Below the pieces are notes generated by a model. That model ran no database searches and was not told the origin of the DNA. It saw only the letters and a program-made list of their open reading frames with translations. A DNA stretch of 64,000 nucleotides, taken from Gnetum montanum. Taxonomy: Eukaryota; Streptophyta; Gnetopsida; Gnetales; Gnetaceae. Each line of letters begins with the position of its first letter. Position 1 is the first letter of the stretch. Shown here one piece after another: positions 23,854 through 36,614 of the stretch. The translations under genes were made by a program, and so were the position numbers. The DNA lies in the NCBI GenBank assembly GCA_015680685.1, contig MNCI01010754.1:149888-213887 (forward strand). The letters run 5' to 3'.

Positions 23854-26800
23854 CTATTTGTTGACTTGCTTCTTGATCCTTTGTAGCTTAACATGTGGGG
23901 TTGGGCATGTGGGTAAGATCTTATACTCACCTTCCCCTTCATTGATGATGTCAAAGGGTAATTCCAACCAAGAGACATTAGTAGGAATGGCACCTATGTT
24001 TGTGTTGTCTGGTGTTTCCTCATTTTCAGTAGGGTTGGAAGTTAACGTTGGGTTTATGTCTTGAATTATGCTCATATTTCCTTGCTTAGGCTTAATGAAC
24101 TTAATTTCTGACTCTTGATCTACACTAGGATGTGAGGAAGTAGGTGGTACTATTGTATCCCCATATATGATGATCTCACCACCCTCGTAAGGTAGGTGGA
24201 TCTCCTGATGGATTGGTGAGGATACGGCTTTAAGTTGAGCCATTCAGGGATGTCCTAGGATCATACTAAACCCTCGCATTTCGTCAACCACTATGAATTT
24301 AGTTGATGTGGGGAATTGGTCCCTCACTATGAAATATAAAGTAATCATACCTTTCACCCCAACGCAAGAACCACTGAAGGATTTCAAAAAAGAAGTTGTC
24401 ATGGGCTATATTTGTTTAGTAAGTCCCAGTTTTTTGATGACGGGAAAAGGTATTACATTTTTCACCGCACCATTGTCGACATGCATCCTACGTATCTTGA
24501 AATGATTGACCTATATCATTATGAACATAGGCATTGTAGTGACTTCTCTTATTTTCTCATCTAGCTTAATGTCCTTAGCGTGAAACTCTATGGATGTGGT
24601 CTTCGATTCCTGAGGTTGCGTGGACAATATCGCATAAATGGATGGTTCATCTGTAGGAAGGTCCTCACTAATAGGGATCGAGGTCAACATCCATACAAGA
24701 GCTTCTTGATGTACTGGTGAAGTCATTACTAGATCATACAGGCTTAATGAAGTATTTTTTTTTTCAAAGTTTGTGTTACCTAGGTCAATGCACTGGCTAG
24801 GTCTTTATCATTTGGGGCACTCTTGTTTGTGGAGATTTGGTCCATTTGACCCAGCATTCGTATTTCTTGTGGAGGGGTTTTTATGTTAGTAGCTGAGGGT
24901 GCTTTGTTTGGGACATGACTTGTGGCATTATCCTCATTTTGATTACTTGTACTAGGCTCATCAATGGATTGACCCATGGGAATAGCATTTAGTAGTCTTG
25001 GCTTTGGTGGTCCTAATTTATGTTGATCATTTTCTCTTTCCAAGAACTCTCTTGTAAGTCTATTGGCAAGATGTTCTCATAGAGGTCATGGGGGAATGGA
25101 GGTGGGTTGTGTATTAGGGCATTTTGGTACTCGGATCACAAAGGAAATGGGTTTGTTTTTAAATGGTGTGGTTGTTGCTTCAATAGAAGCAGGTACACGG
25201 ATGACGAATGGTTTTGGTGGTGTGGGGCATGTGCGTATGATGAAAGGGGCTTAAGGAGATGTTGGGGTAGGTGTGTTTTCCGAAGGCCTATGAATCACAA
25301 AAGGTTTTCATGAGACGTCCTATCTATTCTCCACATGGATAGTATTAATCACATATGGTGCATCATTGGTATTGAGAGGATCCTTGTAGAACCCCATGGA
25401 TTGGTTTTGGGATCTTACTGGGTTTGCTTCATCAAATACTACTTCACCCCTATCAATCATGTGTTGTATATCCTATTTTAGAGTGAAATAATAATCTGTC
25501 CCATGACCACATTGTTGGTGATATTCACAAAACCTATCCAACCTAAAGCCTTTTGGAATGGGTTGCTCATTGGTTGTTGCTAAGGCTAGGTTCTTGGCCA
25601 ACTCACAAAATCGATTATGTTTTTGAGAGGCCCCAGGAGACATTTGTTTGTGCTGAATTAGCCTAGCCTTTAGAAGTTGATCAAGAAATTGTGAAGGTTT
25701 CATGGGAAAGGGTGTATATTGAGTAGGGTCTTTTCTTTTGAATGTAAGGGCATGACTCATGTTGTTGCTTCTATTTGAGGAAGTTTCGAATGTAAACATA
25801 GGTGTGTTTCTTTTATAGTTGTTTGGGGCAGTGGGCTATTTTCCCTTTTGTCTTGGATGATTAGGTTGGGTTTTCTCAGCCACTGCCACTACCGTTGTTT
25901 TGGATTTATCTTTCTTCATATGTTGGCTCCTAAAAGTCGAGTAAGCTGGGTAATTGCTTGTTTGTGCTACCTCCTCTATGTCTTTGATTTGCACAAATGC
26001 TTGGCTCAAGGTACAAGCTTTCAAATAATAGAGTTTTGACTTAATAAAGTCATTCAAGGCCACCCTAAGAATGGTGAGCAGATATGTTTCAGGGATTGGT
26101 TCATGAAGTTCATTCAAGGTTGCACTCCACCTTTGGATAAATTTCTGATCTGGCTCTAATGGCACTTGTTTAATCTGGATCAAGCTATCTAACGTAGCCT
26201 CAGGCTTTAGATTGTATTTGAAATGGATGACAAACTAGTGCAATAAGTCCTCTAGAGAAGATATGGAGTTACAGGGCAAAGCTCGGTACCAATCTAAGGC
26301 TTTTCTGGTTAAGGACATAACAAACACATGCAAAATTACATGGGGCCATGCCTGTAGCAAAATACATTCTATTCAAAATGTTACTAGCTAGGCATTTGGG
26401 TCTCCCTCTCCATTGTAATTGGTTAGCTGGGGTAATGAGACTCCTTTTGTTAACGTTAACGGGGAAACTAAGGGGTCAATTGGATTATCTTGATAGAAGT
26501 CTAGTACCTTGACTTCCTCAGTGTTCATAATTTTAACGTGTTTTAATTCTTCTACGAATGAGTGCATCATTTTTTTGTGTCTGCCCACTCTTGGGTGGTA
26601 TGAAGACTAGTGCGTTGAGTTGGTGGTGGTTGATAATGATTCTATTGTTGCATCGTTTGTGGAAAAAGAGATTATTGAACTATCGTTTGTTGTGGTGGGA
26701 TGACATTCGGGGCTAAGACTATGGGGTCTGGTATGCTATAATGAGTAGATGGATTTTTCTGAACAGCTAGTGGGATCCACTACCCAGTTACAGGTTGTGA

Positions 26801-27610
26801 AGTAACATCCTGAACATGTTTGGTTGAAGTAATTAATGCTACTCCGTGGATTTGCACTTGAGGTATGTAATGGGTGGACGTGGAGGTTGGTATAACTGAT
26901 GGCATCCTAATTACTTGAGGCCGAAAGGTTGCTCTTGCTTTGGCTTGGGGAGGGAATTTTTGGGACTGTACTTGTGAGGATATGATGGAAGTGGATGCAT
27001 CAGATTGAATGTTGAGCACAGAGAAGATGGGAATGGAAGCAAGTACCTCTCATTAGGAAACTGGTGCTCGAGTGTTTGTGGATGAAGGAGGAAGCACAGT
27101 TTCTTCTAGAAAAGGGTGGAATAATGGGTTTGTATAAGCATGGGGACTGATGGTATGGTAAAAATCTCCATGTTCAGACTAGACTACAAAGTCATCTTCC
27201 TCATCTCCACTTTGAGGCTTTATTGGAGGTAACTGTAAGGCTTGACTTCTCGCCATGAGAAGCTCGGATATGAGCTTATGATGTTTAGATAGCGGGATTA
27301 TGTGAAATGTTGAAGGGATGAACTCATGACCTCCTTTGTGGATAAATTCATAGTCTCTCTTCACTTCTCTCTCTACATGATCTATAGGTAAGTTGGCTTG
27401 GATCTTGACATAGATGAAGTTATACTGTTCAGGTGTAAGAGTCGCATAGGTAGGCTCTTTGCCTTGTAGCCTAAGTGACTGGCATGTAGGGCCATGGAGA
27501 TTTATCTATTCAATAATAGATATGGATTCCGTAGTAGTCACAAGGTTCGAGGTTTCAACCCCAAATTCTGATATCAGTAGTGTTACTAGGTTAATTTGGG
27601 AGGATTCCAT
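23854..27610 (-). pseudogene. gag-pro: Element D gag-protease polyprotein, decayed
   Basis: The start ATG at 27610 (MESSQINLVTL) lies at the place equivalent to C gag. Early region SLRLQGKEPTYATLTPEQYN matches C (SLRLQGKEPIFMVITPKEYN). The gag core runs about 26590-25840 (LPQLTNYNGEGDPNA, VALNDFIKSKLYYLKACTLS). The nucleocapsid motif FCEYHQQCGHGTDYYFTLK is at about 25530-25475. The Pro-rich linker ends near 24780. Protease lies at about 24520-24110: an Asp-containing site MHVDNGAVKNVIPF (DNG where most aspartic proteases have D[ST]G) and the flap/C-terminal side LKAVSSPIHQEIHLPYEGGE. Ends KKQVNK-stop at 23854. Several stops and frame changes occur, for instance around 24240-24500 and at 25810-25860. 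Confidence 0.83.
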
Positions 27611-27973
27611 AATGAACATGAGTAAACTAAGCTAGATGATTTGAATGTGAGCGACTACAGTGTGAGAAACTGCAGCATGACCAATAGTATTAGCGTTTGC
27701 AGCGTGACCAATGGTAGCATGACCAACAGTGTTAGCACCCACAACATCAATAACTACAGTGTAGCGTGACTGACAAATAGAAGCTACAGCGTGAGTTAAC
27801 TGTAGCATGACCGACAAACAACATGAGCTTACTATGTGAGGTATTAGCAGTGGATAGGATAGGTAAGCCAATCTGGTGTGTCTAAACTAACCAGGCTTTA
27901 GTCAGCACTTAGTTTGTGCAGCATTTAGATAGGTAGCTTGGTCAATGTTTCAATAGAGAACAAACAAGTCAGG
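27611..27973 (-). repeat. Element D leader with AGCGTGAC-type repeats
   Basis: Untranslated leader. 27645-27840 is a loose repeat of GCRTGACCAA(Y)AGTNTTAGC words, about ten copies, all in the same orientation. Confidence 0.65.
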
Positions 27974-27990
27974 CCCTCCTTCTAGCGCCA
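27974..27990 (-). other. Element D primer-binding site
   Basis: On the - strand TGGCGCTAGAAGGAGGG, six bases from the LTR end, as in A and C. Confidence 0.72.
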
Positions 27991-27996
27991 ATTTAC

Positions 27997-29738
27997 TATA
28001 CTAACCTAAATCATCAATGTAAGGCTGGAATGAAAAACAAACACTAAAATATTGTCAGGAAACATAGTTGACTTTGCCTTCACTTGAGGGCAAGTTGGAG
28101 AAGGGAATAAAGGCAAAGTACCTTTGATGGTCTACAGGAAAATCAACCAAGGACTTCCCTGAGCGTAAACTATGGCTTACCCTGGGGTTATCATAAATGA
28201 TGTCTTAAATGTAAATCGTGCATATGAAATGTAAATAGAAACGTATGTAGATATCATAAACAAAGTGTAAGCTGAATAGAAACTAAATGTAAAAGAGATT
28301 AAATAGAAATAATGGCTGGCAAAACGAACTATATTGTATTGCTTAGAAAAAATGTACACCAGTCAAAGCATAGCTGCACATGTGGATGGCAGGTCAAGCA
28401 CCAAGCCTTGGGGTGATGTGATGTGTGTTAGAAGTGCTTGGATGCCAGGAGTCAAGTGTGCTGAGTGCCAAAGGATTGCTAGTTTTGAGTTTACTAAGCC
28501 TTCTACCTTCAAAATTTCCCCCTCATTTATGTGAATTGACAAGGTATTTATAGGGCTCGGCTGAGCTTGGGTGTGAAATTCAAGAATGGAATCAATGGCA
28601 GGAGATGAGAGTAAAGTGGATCGTGTGACATGTGTCCAATGGATAGCTGTATGTGAGTTGGACATGTGTGGGCAAGCTATGTTCTAGACTAGGTACATTG
28701 TATCTTACAATTTGCGACAACTCACTCAAGCCAACTCATGCTCATGGCACATACAATTCAGAGCGTCAGAGCTCGATGAATGAAAAATAATGGAAATTTA
28801 CAATGAAATTGACTCTGGCTTGCTTGAAACTTCTAGATTTCTAAATTTCCTACTGTAGGATGTCAATTTGAGTGGTTCTATGGCTATTTTAGGCATCTCT
28901 ACCTAATAAGAACTTCTAGCGTTAGATGATTCTATCACAACGTGTCCTCAGCGTGCGCATGCTACACTCATGTTGTAGCGTGTCCCTTATGTGACCTTAG
29001 CGTGAGTGACTTGAAAGTGATGCATTTCACTCCAGATTTTGATTTTTGAAGCCTAATTCTTGAGTACAATAGTTTCCTATCTATGTTTGACCTTGAGAGT
29101 GATTTGAAAATCAGAAACTAATCTTGAAAGTACCTTGTTTTGAGCCACCTTTGGTATCTCACGCTGGACTCATGCTGTAGTGTGACCACACCGTAAGCCA
29201 CAAAACTACCATTTTTGGACTCAAAAACAAAATTCTAAAGGCTAAAGGCTGAAGTTGTTAACAAAAAAATCTAAGGATGACTTTCTCTTTGGAAATCAAG
29301 TCATTTTGACTCAGTTTTGAGGCTCCCAGAGTTGGTCATGCTAGATTCACGCTGCCAGCATGAGTGTAGCGTGACCATAGTGTGACCTGCAGCATGTGTG
29401 TGGAAATGTGAATAGTTTGTCTCCAAATTTGAATTTCGAGATGCTGAAACCTAGAGTGTGTATCAGTGGCCCTTAGGGATGGCTTAAACTCTTAGATTTT
29501 GACCATTTTTTACTTGATTTGGAGGCTTCTAGGGTTGGTCACGCTGGACTCATGCTGCCATCATGACCACAGTGTGAGCTGCAGCGTGAGTGTGAAAATT
29601 TGTAATTTCTAGCATGTGTTTCCTAGGATAAGCTAGTGTGAGTGAGCTTGACTTAGTCAAATTTTTACCTCCCAAAGGTCAAGAGGACTTTGAGTTGTTC
29701 TAGCTTCAAAGTGTTAGGCCAAAATTAGTGGTGTTTCA
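27997..29738 (-). repeat. Element D 5' LTR
   Basis: Pairs with 7244-8974. On the - strand it starts TGAAACACCACTAATTTTGG at 29738 and ends GGTTAGTATA at 27997. The matching 3' LTR end is ACTACA, so the terminal CA has become TA here. It contains TCACGC/GCGTGA repeat words (28920-29650). Confidence 0.87.
28545..28552 (-). promoter_or_regulatory. TATA box in element D 5' LTR
   Basis: TATAAATA on the - strand, at the place matching 7782-7789. Confidence 0.6.
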
Positions 29739-29743
29739 AGGAG

Positions 29744-30672
29744 AAAGATAGTAAACTGGAAGGTGGCCAAGACCTTTTGGATGCCCTCTCCCAGGTCAAG
29801 CAAGCTCTAAAATAGAAACACACTACGTTGAGCCTATATGACCTAATCATGACATCTACCAAGCACCATGAGGCTTTGGTCACATGTTAATAGGGATTCT
29901 GGTTAATGAGAACATGCTAGCAGAAGAGAAGGTGATCCATTCGGTCATGCTTCCTTCTGCACCTGTAGAACCAAAGCCATCCCAACTAACTTTTTGTGAT
30001 GATTCCATTAGGGAAGACCCTAAAAAGGGTTAGGTGATGACAACACCTATGTTCATCACAATCTAGGTCGGTCAACATAAGATCCGGAGGGTACACATCG
30101 ATGATGGGGCTACTACTAACGTCATCCCTTTCCCTATTGTGGATAAGCTAGGTATGATCGACCAGATTAGACCCATAACAACCTCATGCTTAAATTCATT
30201 CAATGGGGCATGGGTCATGGTAAAAGGCACGGTCCACATTGACTTTGTGGTAGGGGACCATTTCCCCACAAACACAACGTTCATCTTGGTTGAAGAGATG
30301 ACCAGGTTTAACGTAATCTTGGGAAGGTCATGGTTAGCACAACTTAGGGCTATCTCTTCACTCATCCATCAAGAGATCCATCTATCCTATGCAGGAAAGG
30401 AGGTGGTAATCCATGGTGACGAGGTAGAAACATAAGCTATCAACAACTTGGATATTAAATAGGGCTCAGAGGTCATAACCTTTGAGATTGAAGTGCCTGT
30501 TTTTGTAAACACTAATCGTTTGACAAGAGAACCAACTCAGCATGCTGTTTTAGAACACAAAAGCATGTGGAATGAGTTACCCTTCCTAGTGGAGGACAAT
30601 AATGTAGATGAAGGTAAAAATGAAGTATCTCGGCCTTACGCCTTTCCCACTCCACGATGGGTCAAGAAATAG
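29744..30672 (+). pseudogene. pro: Element A gag-PR linker end and protease
   Basis: Resumes immediately after the D duplication with KDSKLEGGQDLLDALSQVKQ, matching C REKDLLDAFTQVK. The protease follows: site VHIDDGATTNVIPF near 30095-30135 (DDG in place of the usual D[ST]G), then FVVGDHFPTNTTFILVEEM, FNVILGRSWLAQLRA (the ILG-type motif of retroviral-fold proteases) and SSLIHQEIHLSYAGKE. It ends at the TAG at 30670-30672 after RWVKK. D and C end the same module with PFDI/PFPDG tails of similar length. A few stops (30432, 30460) break it. The A protease domain is more complete than C's, which has an internal deletion. Confidence 0.82.
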
Positions 30673-30819
30673 TTACACCTAGTGTAGCAACCCCACTGCT
30701 TCTAGCCTAGTTAGCATCCTTTGTACATTTACCACCTTTTATTTGGCATCCATCTTTCTACGCTAGGTATTAATTAACTGTTTTCTAAATTGTTAGTGTA
30801 TCACTTCCTTTCTTCGCGA

Positions 30820-31015
30820 TGGCCCAAAATGGCCTAAAACTATGCTACCACATGATGGCCCAAAATGGCCTAAAACTATGCTACCAAAATGGCCTAAAAC
30901 TAGCCATGGACTAAAATGGCCTAAAACTAGTGATGGCCTGAAATGGCCTAAAACTAGCGATGGCCCAAAATGGCCTAAAACTAGCAACGGCCCGAAATGG
31001 CCTAAAACTAAAACA
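30820..31015. repeat. Tandem array in element A, CCTAAAACTAGC core
   Basis: About eight copies of a 19-27-base unit such as GATGGCCCAAAATGGCCTAA followed by AACTAGC, in the gap between protease and the end of the antisense gene. Counterpart arrays: C 44400-44740, D 23590-23860. Confidence 0.85.
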
Positions 31016-31147
31016 TCAAAAAGCAAAAACATAACATAGCATAAAATCAATTGTCTTTCAAATGTTTGCTTCCTTCATTAATTATTTTCCAATGTTTGCA
31101 AAAGTTTTACAAAAAATTTAAAATTTCAAAAAAACCATCCCATGTTG

Positions 31148-34100
31148 TCATGGGTTATCTTCATCCGCATCATCTTCGCCTACATCATTTACTCTTGCAT
31201 CATTCCCTTTGTCATTGCCTACCTCTGCATTGTCCTCATATGCCTCTTCATTCCTACCCTCCATGGGCCCTGCATCTTCATTTGAAACCTACATTGTTAA
31301 AGTGAAGTAGTTAGCTAGGGCAACACACACAAGCTAGAACAAAGCACAAGCATTAACACAACAGAAAGTGACTAACCCAAGATGGCCCTGTGTCCGTTTC
31401 GAAGGGAATGCAATGTAAACTGAGCTCGAGGTGGTGCAGACCTCCTCCTCTATAATATTAGCCCAATGCCTATTACTTGGTTTAGCGTCTACAACAGCTT
31501 TCTCCTTTTTGATGGCCATCCATCTCTGCAGTCCTAGAGAAAAGGAGGTGGTAACGGTCTTACCTATGGGAAGATCCACTTCCCATTCAGGAGGTTCACT
31601 AACCCTTACCTACTCTTTAAACTTCTTATATTCCTCAAAAAGTGCCAATGGCATTTACAAAATCTTTATAAGTAAACGCCTCCATAGATGCATCTCTGTA
31701 TAGTTTGTCGTAGCTGGCACGTTCTAGTTTATACATGTGTTTATGATTTTCCTGGGATTAATCCCACTTGTAAACTCTGGCATTGTAGTCTTTCCAATCT
31801 TGATTCTTCTGGGCCAACAAGTCCATCTGCATTCACTGTTCTATTATCTCTTGGGTGGCTTCATTGTTTTATCATATGACTGTCTAATATCTAGCATAAT
31901 CTATCATAGTCGTGCACCAATTGCCATCATTACCATCATGGGCTATGAGGAATTCATTCCTAGATTTGAGGTCTCCCACTTTAGTGCTCAAGTAAACCTT
32001 CTCTTTCTCAGCTTTGTGGACCCATTTCCATAGGTCCTCATTAATGCACCTACACTCCCACAAGGAGCATGCTGACTACAAAGTGCACTTGCTAGCCTCG
32101 TCGTATATGTGATGAGGCACCTCGGCCACTTTCGGCGAGCATGTAGGCACGAAACCAACCTTCAATGCCCATGTCAGGTCCCATTTGAGTCGAGAGGCTG
32201 TAACCACACAAAGGGCACATCATTCACATTAGCGTAGCAAGGTTAGCAAACCCAAGAACTCTAGAGTAGCAATACAAAGAGCCTAGTGTAGCTACTTTAC
32301 TTACCAACTTCAAGATCAACCTATCTGAGATGGTTGATCATTTCGTCAATGACCCCTTGCATGAATGTAAGCTTGTCAAGGGTCTCATTCCATGGCTCCA
32401 TGTGAATCATAGGGGGTCCTACAACATTAATAGTGGTGTCTGTCATATGACTAAATGTGTCAATAATGATTGAGGTGAACTATGATAAGGCTGTGAGTAA
32501 AATAATCAAATGTATTGTGAAACTCACCAGCGTCTAATTGTAGTTCCCCTCATTTCTAATTCAAAACCATGGTAGCATCCTTGGAGTTCATCCATTCTCC
32601 CAATGTTGAACTATGTTTGGCAAGGGGATCTCTGGCAGAAGTCCCTTCCAAGTTGATGCGAATTTCTTCTTTATTTGTTGGTGCCTTTCCTTTCGAGGCA
32701 CTGGCATCCTCCTCATCCATAAGATACTCCTCTTCATCTCCAAAATGTACTTCTCATTAGCAGGAGGATTTTCCTTGACAACAAGAGCCCGTTCCTTAGT
32801 GATTGGAGCTCTTTCCTTCTTGACCAGGGCCCTTTCCTCTATGACTGGGGCCTTCGTGTCTTTATTTGTCACCCCCATCTTAGGGGTTGACATCTCTTCC
32901 TCACCTTCTTCTTCTTCTTATTATTCTTTCGTTGGTAGCAAAAAACATATTTGCATTAGTGTAAAGCAAGTTAGCTTAAAGTAGGTGCTACGCTATGCTA
33001 TTATGCGTAGCATAGCATAGCATAGCAAGCATTAACAAAGTAGGCGAGGAAGTAAACATAGGCAAAAGAATTTACCAATGTGGGGTTGTGTCCTACGTAG
33101 CTTGAACCACAGTGTCTGCCCCTCTTCTTCTTCTATACGGAGGATCTCCTTAGTTGGTTGAGGCCTATTTTGCCACATCTTGGTGGGCATCGTTTCGACG
33201 ATGAGCCGCTTTCCCTGCAATATGCTACTGGCGGCAGTAGAGGGTGCCTCTCCCACGCTATCTTGGCCATGAAAGCTATAGGCAACTCGATCCTTCGTTG
33301 TCATAGAGAACAACTACCCAATAGCCTCTAAGGGATCTTGGGGTTGGGTGGTCCGAAGGATTTGGTAGATCCATGGTTTGGAAATTTGATTGTGATTTCG
33401 CATAACCCAGGATCTGTTCTCATCGACTACCAAAAACTCCACGAAACACCGCAAGTAGGCTATGTAAAAGGTGTAGTGCACATTAAAATAGTATTTCTAC
33501 TTCTTATGAAGCTCGATGATTTTAGTATGTAGGCCTTTACATAGAAACCTAGCCTAGTTGTAGCGAGTGCCCTCTTCCATGACCTCTCACATCACCCAAG
33601 CTTGCTCAATCCCAAGGATCTTTCCTTGGGAAAGTAGCTAGGGGAATGTGAGAGCACTAAAGATGAAATAAACCTCTTTGGTGGATCTCAGCCTAACCTT
33701 ATCCATGGGGATCCCCTTTCACTCTTTTGTAGCCCCTAGCCACTCCTCAATGTCCTCCTTTTAATGGTTAACCTCTTTCTTGGCCTTTGACCCTATAAGG
33801 ATGCCATCAGTAGGGACACCGAAAAGGTCCACGAATAGCTAGTCGTTGATCTCAAGGACCACTCAGATGTCATGTACACGTGTGCGGAAGTGATCTACCT
33901 TTTCAGAAAAGGAGTCAGCTAGGGCCAGCATCTTAGTAGCAAGGATGCTTAGATTCGGGGCTAGGAACAAATCCAAGAGCCCAGCACCTTGAAGGTGCTT
34001 GATTAGGGATTCTGAGGCCGTGTTGCATATCCAATGTTGGCTCTCATCTACCTCCCCATACTTGAAGTAGATATTTGCCTCCTAGATCCTAGTGGTTATC

Positions 34101-35694
34101 ATCATTACCTCCTAGGATTTCTTTGCCCTATAACAGTTTGCACAGAAGCAGTTAGCAGAAAATCATAAAAAACACAAAAAATAGCAATGATACTTGAACA
34201 TGTAGTAACTACTATTTAGCTTACAAGCTTATATGGTGATGGGGATGGAACAAGACTAACTAAGACATATTCAATGGTGATCAGTTTAAAGGGTGCCCAT
34301 CCCTCATCCAACCAACCAAACTCCTTTCATCTATTGTAGAGTTTGGGATACCAGGTTGGGTAGGTTTGGTACTCACCCCCGCATTGGCCTATCACACATG
34401 CGCGTAGATTCTCAACAGAAGAGAACTCCCGCAGCACCATCTGTGCTAGGTTTAATGCATCCGTATTTCCATGAAGCCCCTCCTCATTGATGTAAAACCT
34501 GGTAACAAAAACACACTATTAACATTCAGCTAGTGTAGCAAATATTACCTAGCATAGCGAAACATGGCTAAAAAACTCACCTGCTAGCACTGTAGATGGT
34601 TCCCGGTGGGTTTTGGAAGCACGTTCCCACATGACGTGCAATAAACAAAGTGTTGTAGAGATGGTAGAAATTATACTTGGGCATATCCTAAATCCAAGAA
34701 AAATGCCTAAAATTTCTAGGGCACTAACTGGACCCTTCTCCCTATCCACTGCTAATTTCCCCATCTATCAAAAATCTTAGAATACCCTTATTTGCCCTAG
34801 GCAATAGGGTTTCTGTTATGGTGGCCGCTACCTCCTTTGCCAAGTGTGACCAAATGATCACACTGAAGCGTTGGAGGAGGAATTGTAGGAACTCCTGTGC
34901 TCCATCCTAGAACTAGACTGCCTCCTCCCCCATGCATGCATGGGGTGGAGGAACATTAGCCATTGGTCAACTCACGCAGCACAAGACCCCTAAAATTTCT
35001 AGGATAATCAAGATTGGCCTTAGAGCTACTCTGCACATCATAATAGCAAATGTTAACATCATGTCCAAGTGCAATACATACATATCATAGCCCAATTAGC
35101 ATTCTAGCAAATAGAATAGCATCATTTTCTTCATGCACATAGCATAGCAAAAACACAAAAGAAATAGCATAGAAACATTAGCTTAGCATAGTAACAGAGC
35201 AATTAGCCCTAATGAAGTGATTAACATTACACCATAATAGAACATGTGTTATACTGTCACATCACACATGGCCAAACCCTCTTGAGGATCCTACGCTACG
35301 CTATTCGCATGCCAAGTAGCTCAAATCGTCTAAGCCCCTATGTTAATGATAGCCGCAGTGATGGTAGTCTAGGCAACCTTGCATGCAACCTTAGTGTACC
35401 ATTTGTACACCCGTCATGGCCGAAACAACAATAGTGGTGGTGTAAGGGCCAAAAAAATGATAACACAATGATAGAAAAAACACAGAAAGCTAAACAAACT
35501 CGCAAAAACAAAAACAAGGAAAAAACAAAAATAATAATAGAGGCATGAGGAAACAGAGGAAGCATAGCATCCTACTGTGTCAATGGTGTCTCCTCTCGCA
35601 CCACGACACACACTTGCATCATGCACCCTAGGGTTTTCGTCACTTCATCGACCTTAGCAAGTGCTGCGTGTTTGCGTTCTTTCCTAGGAGCCAT
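31148..35694 (-). pseudogene. Element A antisense gene (opposite to gag-pol), multi-exon, NIF/FCP1-like domain
   Basis: Start ATG at 35694 (MAPRKERKHAALAKVDEV, cf. MAPKVKRKNAKLAKIDEV in C). Exons with GT..AG borders: 35694-35577, 35030-34581 (450 bases), 34498-34225, 34128-33076; later exons lie between about 32920 and 31148. Exon 2: RPILIILEILGVLCCVS, EFLQFLLQRFSVIIW, YNTLFIARHVGTCFQNPPGT, the FCP1/SCP-like phosphatase order, with Glu for the first catalytic Asp and ARH for the DDS motif. Exon 3: FYINEEGLHGNTDALNLA. Exon 4: LLDLFLAPNLSILATKM and FNVHYTFYIAYLRCFVEFLV, colinear with C. A Lys/Glu repeat (KKERAPITKERALVVKE) corresponds to C exon 5. The last exon is acidic (EDDADEDNP). Stops and an exon-1 indel make it a pseudogene. 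Confidence 0.76.
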
Positions 35695-36614
35695 CGTCTT
35701 TCCTACCAACTCTTTCCTCGTGGCTATGTCGAAATCGCCTTGCTCTTTATCGCTACAATCACCCTATGCTCTGAATGTGGGCTCTGCATTCCTAATGTGG
35801 CTTCTACGCTATTACGATGAAAATGATGAGTTTACTAGGGGTCAATCCCTATTTATAGCCGTAGTAGTGAAAAGGGGAAACTTGCCATTCTCTCTCCCCG
35901 TTTAATGTGGAGTATACAGTGTAGTGTAGCATGCTTGCCATGACATGGTAGCACTGTTCGCATTAAAATAGATGGGCTTGGGTGAAGATACTTGACATGC
36001 TTTGAGCTAGTCAGTTGCCTTCACAAAAAATATCTCCCTAGGTGGTCCCAAAAGACCTTAAACTAGCAATCTTAATACACAGCCTTAATCTAATTAGCAG
36101 TCCAAAAAGACTCTAAACTAGCAATCCTAACATGTGGTTCAACTGTAGTTAGCAGTCCACAAAGACCTTAAAGTAGTAGTGTCAACCTTTATATGTGTTA
36201 GCATTCTACAATGACATTAAACTAGCAGTTTCACATTTTTACATCAGTAGTTTTGCACTCTTTTACAACTTTCTATTCTTTATACTAGTGGTTTTGCATT
36301 TTCACCTCTAGGCGGTCCGTAATGACCTTAAACTAATACTTTAACCTATTGGCAGTCTGTAAAGATGTTAAACTAGTAGTTTTTGCATTTTTACATTAGC
36401 ATTTTTACATTCTTACATAAGCAATTTTGCACTTTTACTTCTAGGCAGTCTGCCACGAGATTAAACTAGCAAACCTTAAGCTTTCTATCACACTTTGCAT
36501 CTATCTCGATTGTTCACATTTCATTTCTATTTTGCAAATTTTCACTATGCATAGTTGCTACGAACAGGTATGTCTTGACTAGCCTTTTATTTCGTTTTGG
36601 TAGGTTGGGCGAGG
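35695..36614. repeat. Element A spacer between antisense gene and pol, with repeat array
   Basis: From about 36040 to 36480, eight or so copies of a GGCAGTCYRYAAWGACCTTA-then-AACTAGCAGT unit, interleaved with TTTTGCATTTTTAC words. It ends in an acceptor-like TTTCGTTTTGGTAG at 36603, twelve bases before the pol ATG. No gene seen. Confidence 0.75.

Larger units (their letters stand above)
7244..29738 (-). mobile_element. Element D: Tat-like Ty3/gypsy retrotransposon, complete outline, nested in A
   Basis: Reads on the - strand: 5' LTR 29738-27997, primer-binding site, leader, gag-PR 27610-23854, spacer, pol 14662-11247, tandem array, purine tract, 3' LTR 8974-7244. It is flanked by AGGAG on both sides (7239-7243 and 29739-29743). 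It holds an opposite-strand multi-exon gene (15318-23218, + strand), which in turn is split by F2. Without F2 it is about 19.7 kb. It has less CpG and more stops than C by eye, so it is probably older than C. Confidence 0.87.
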
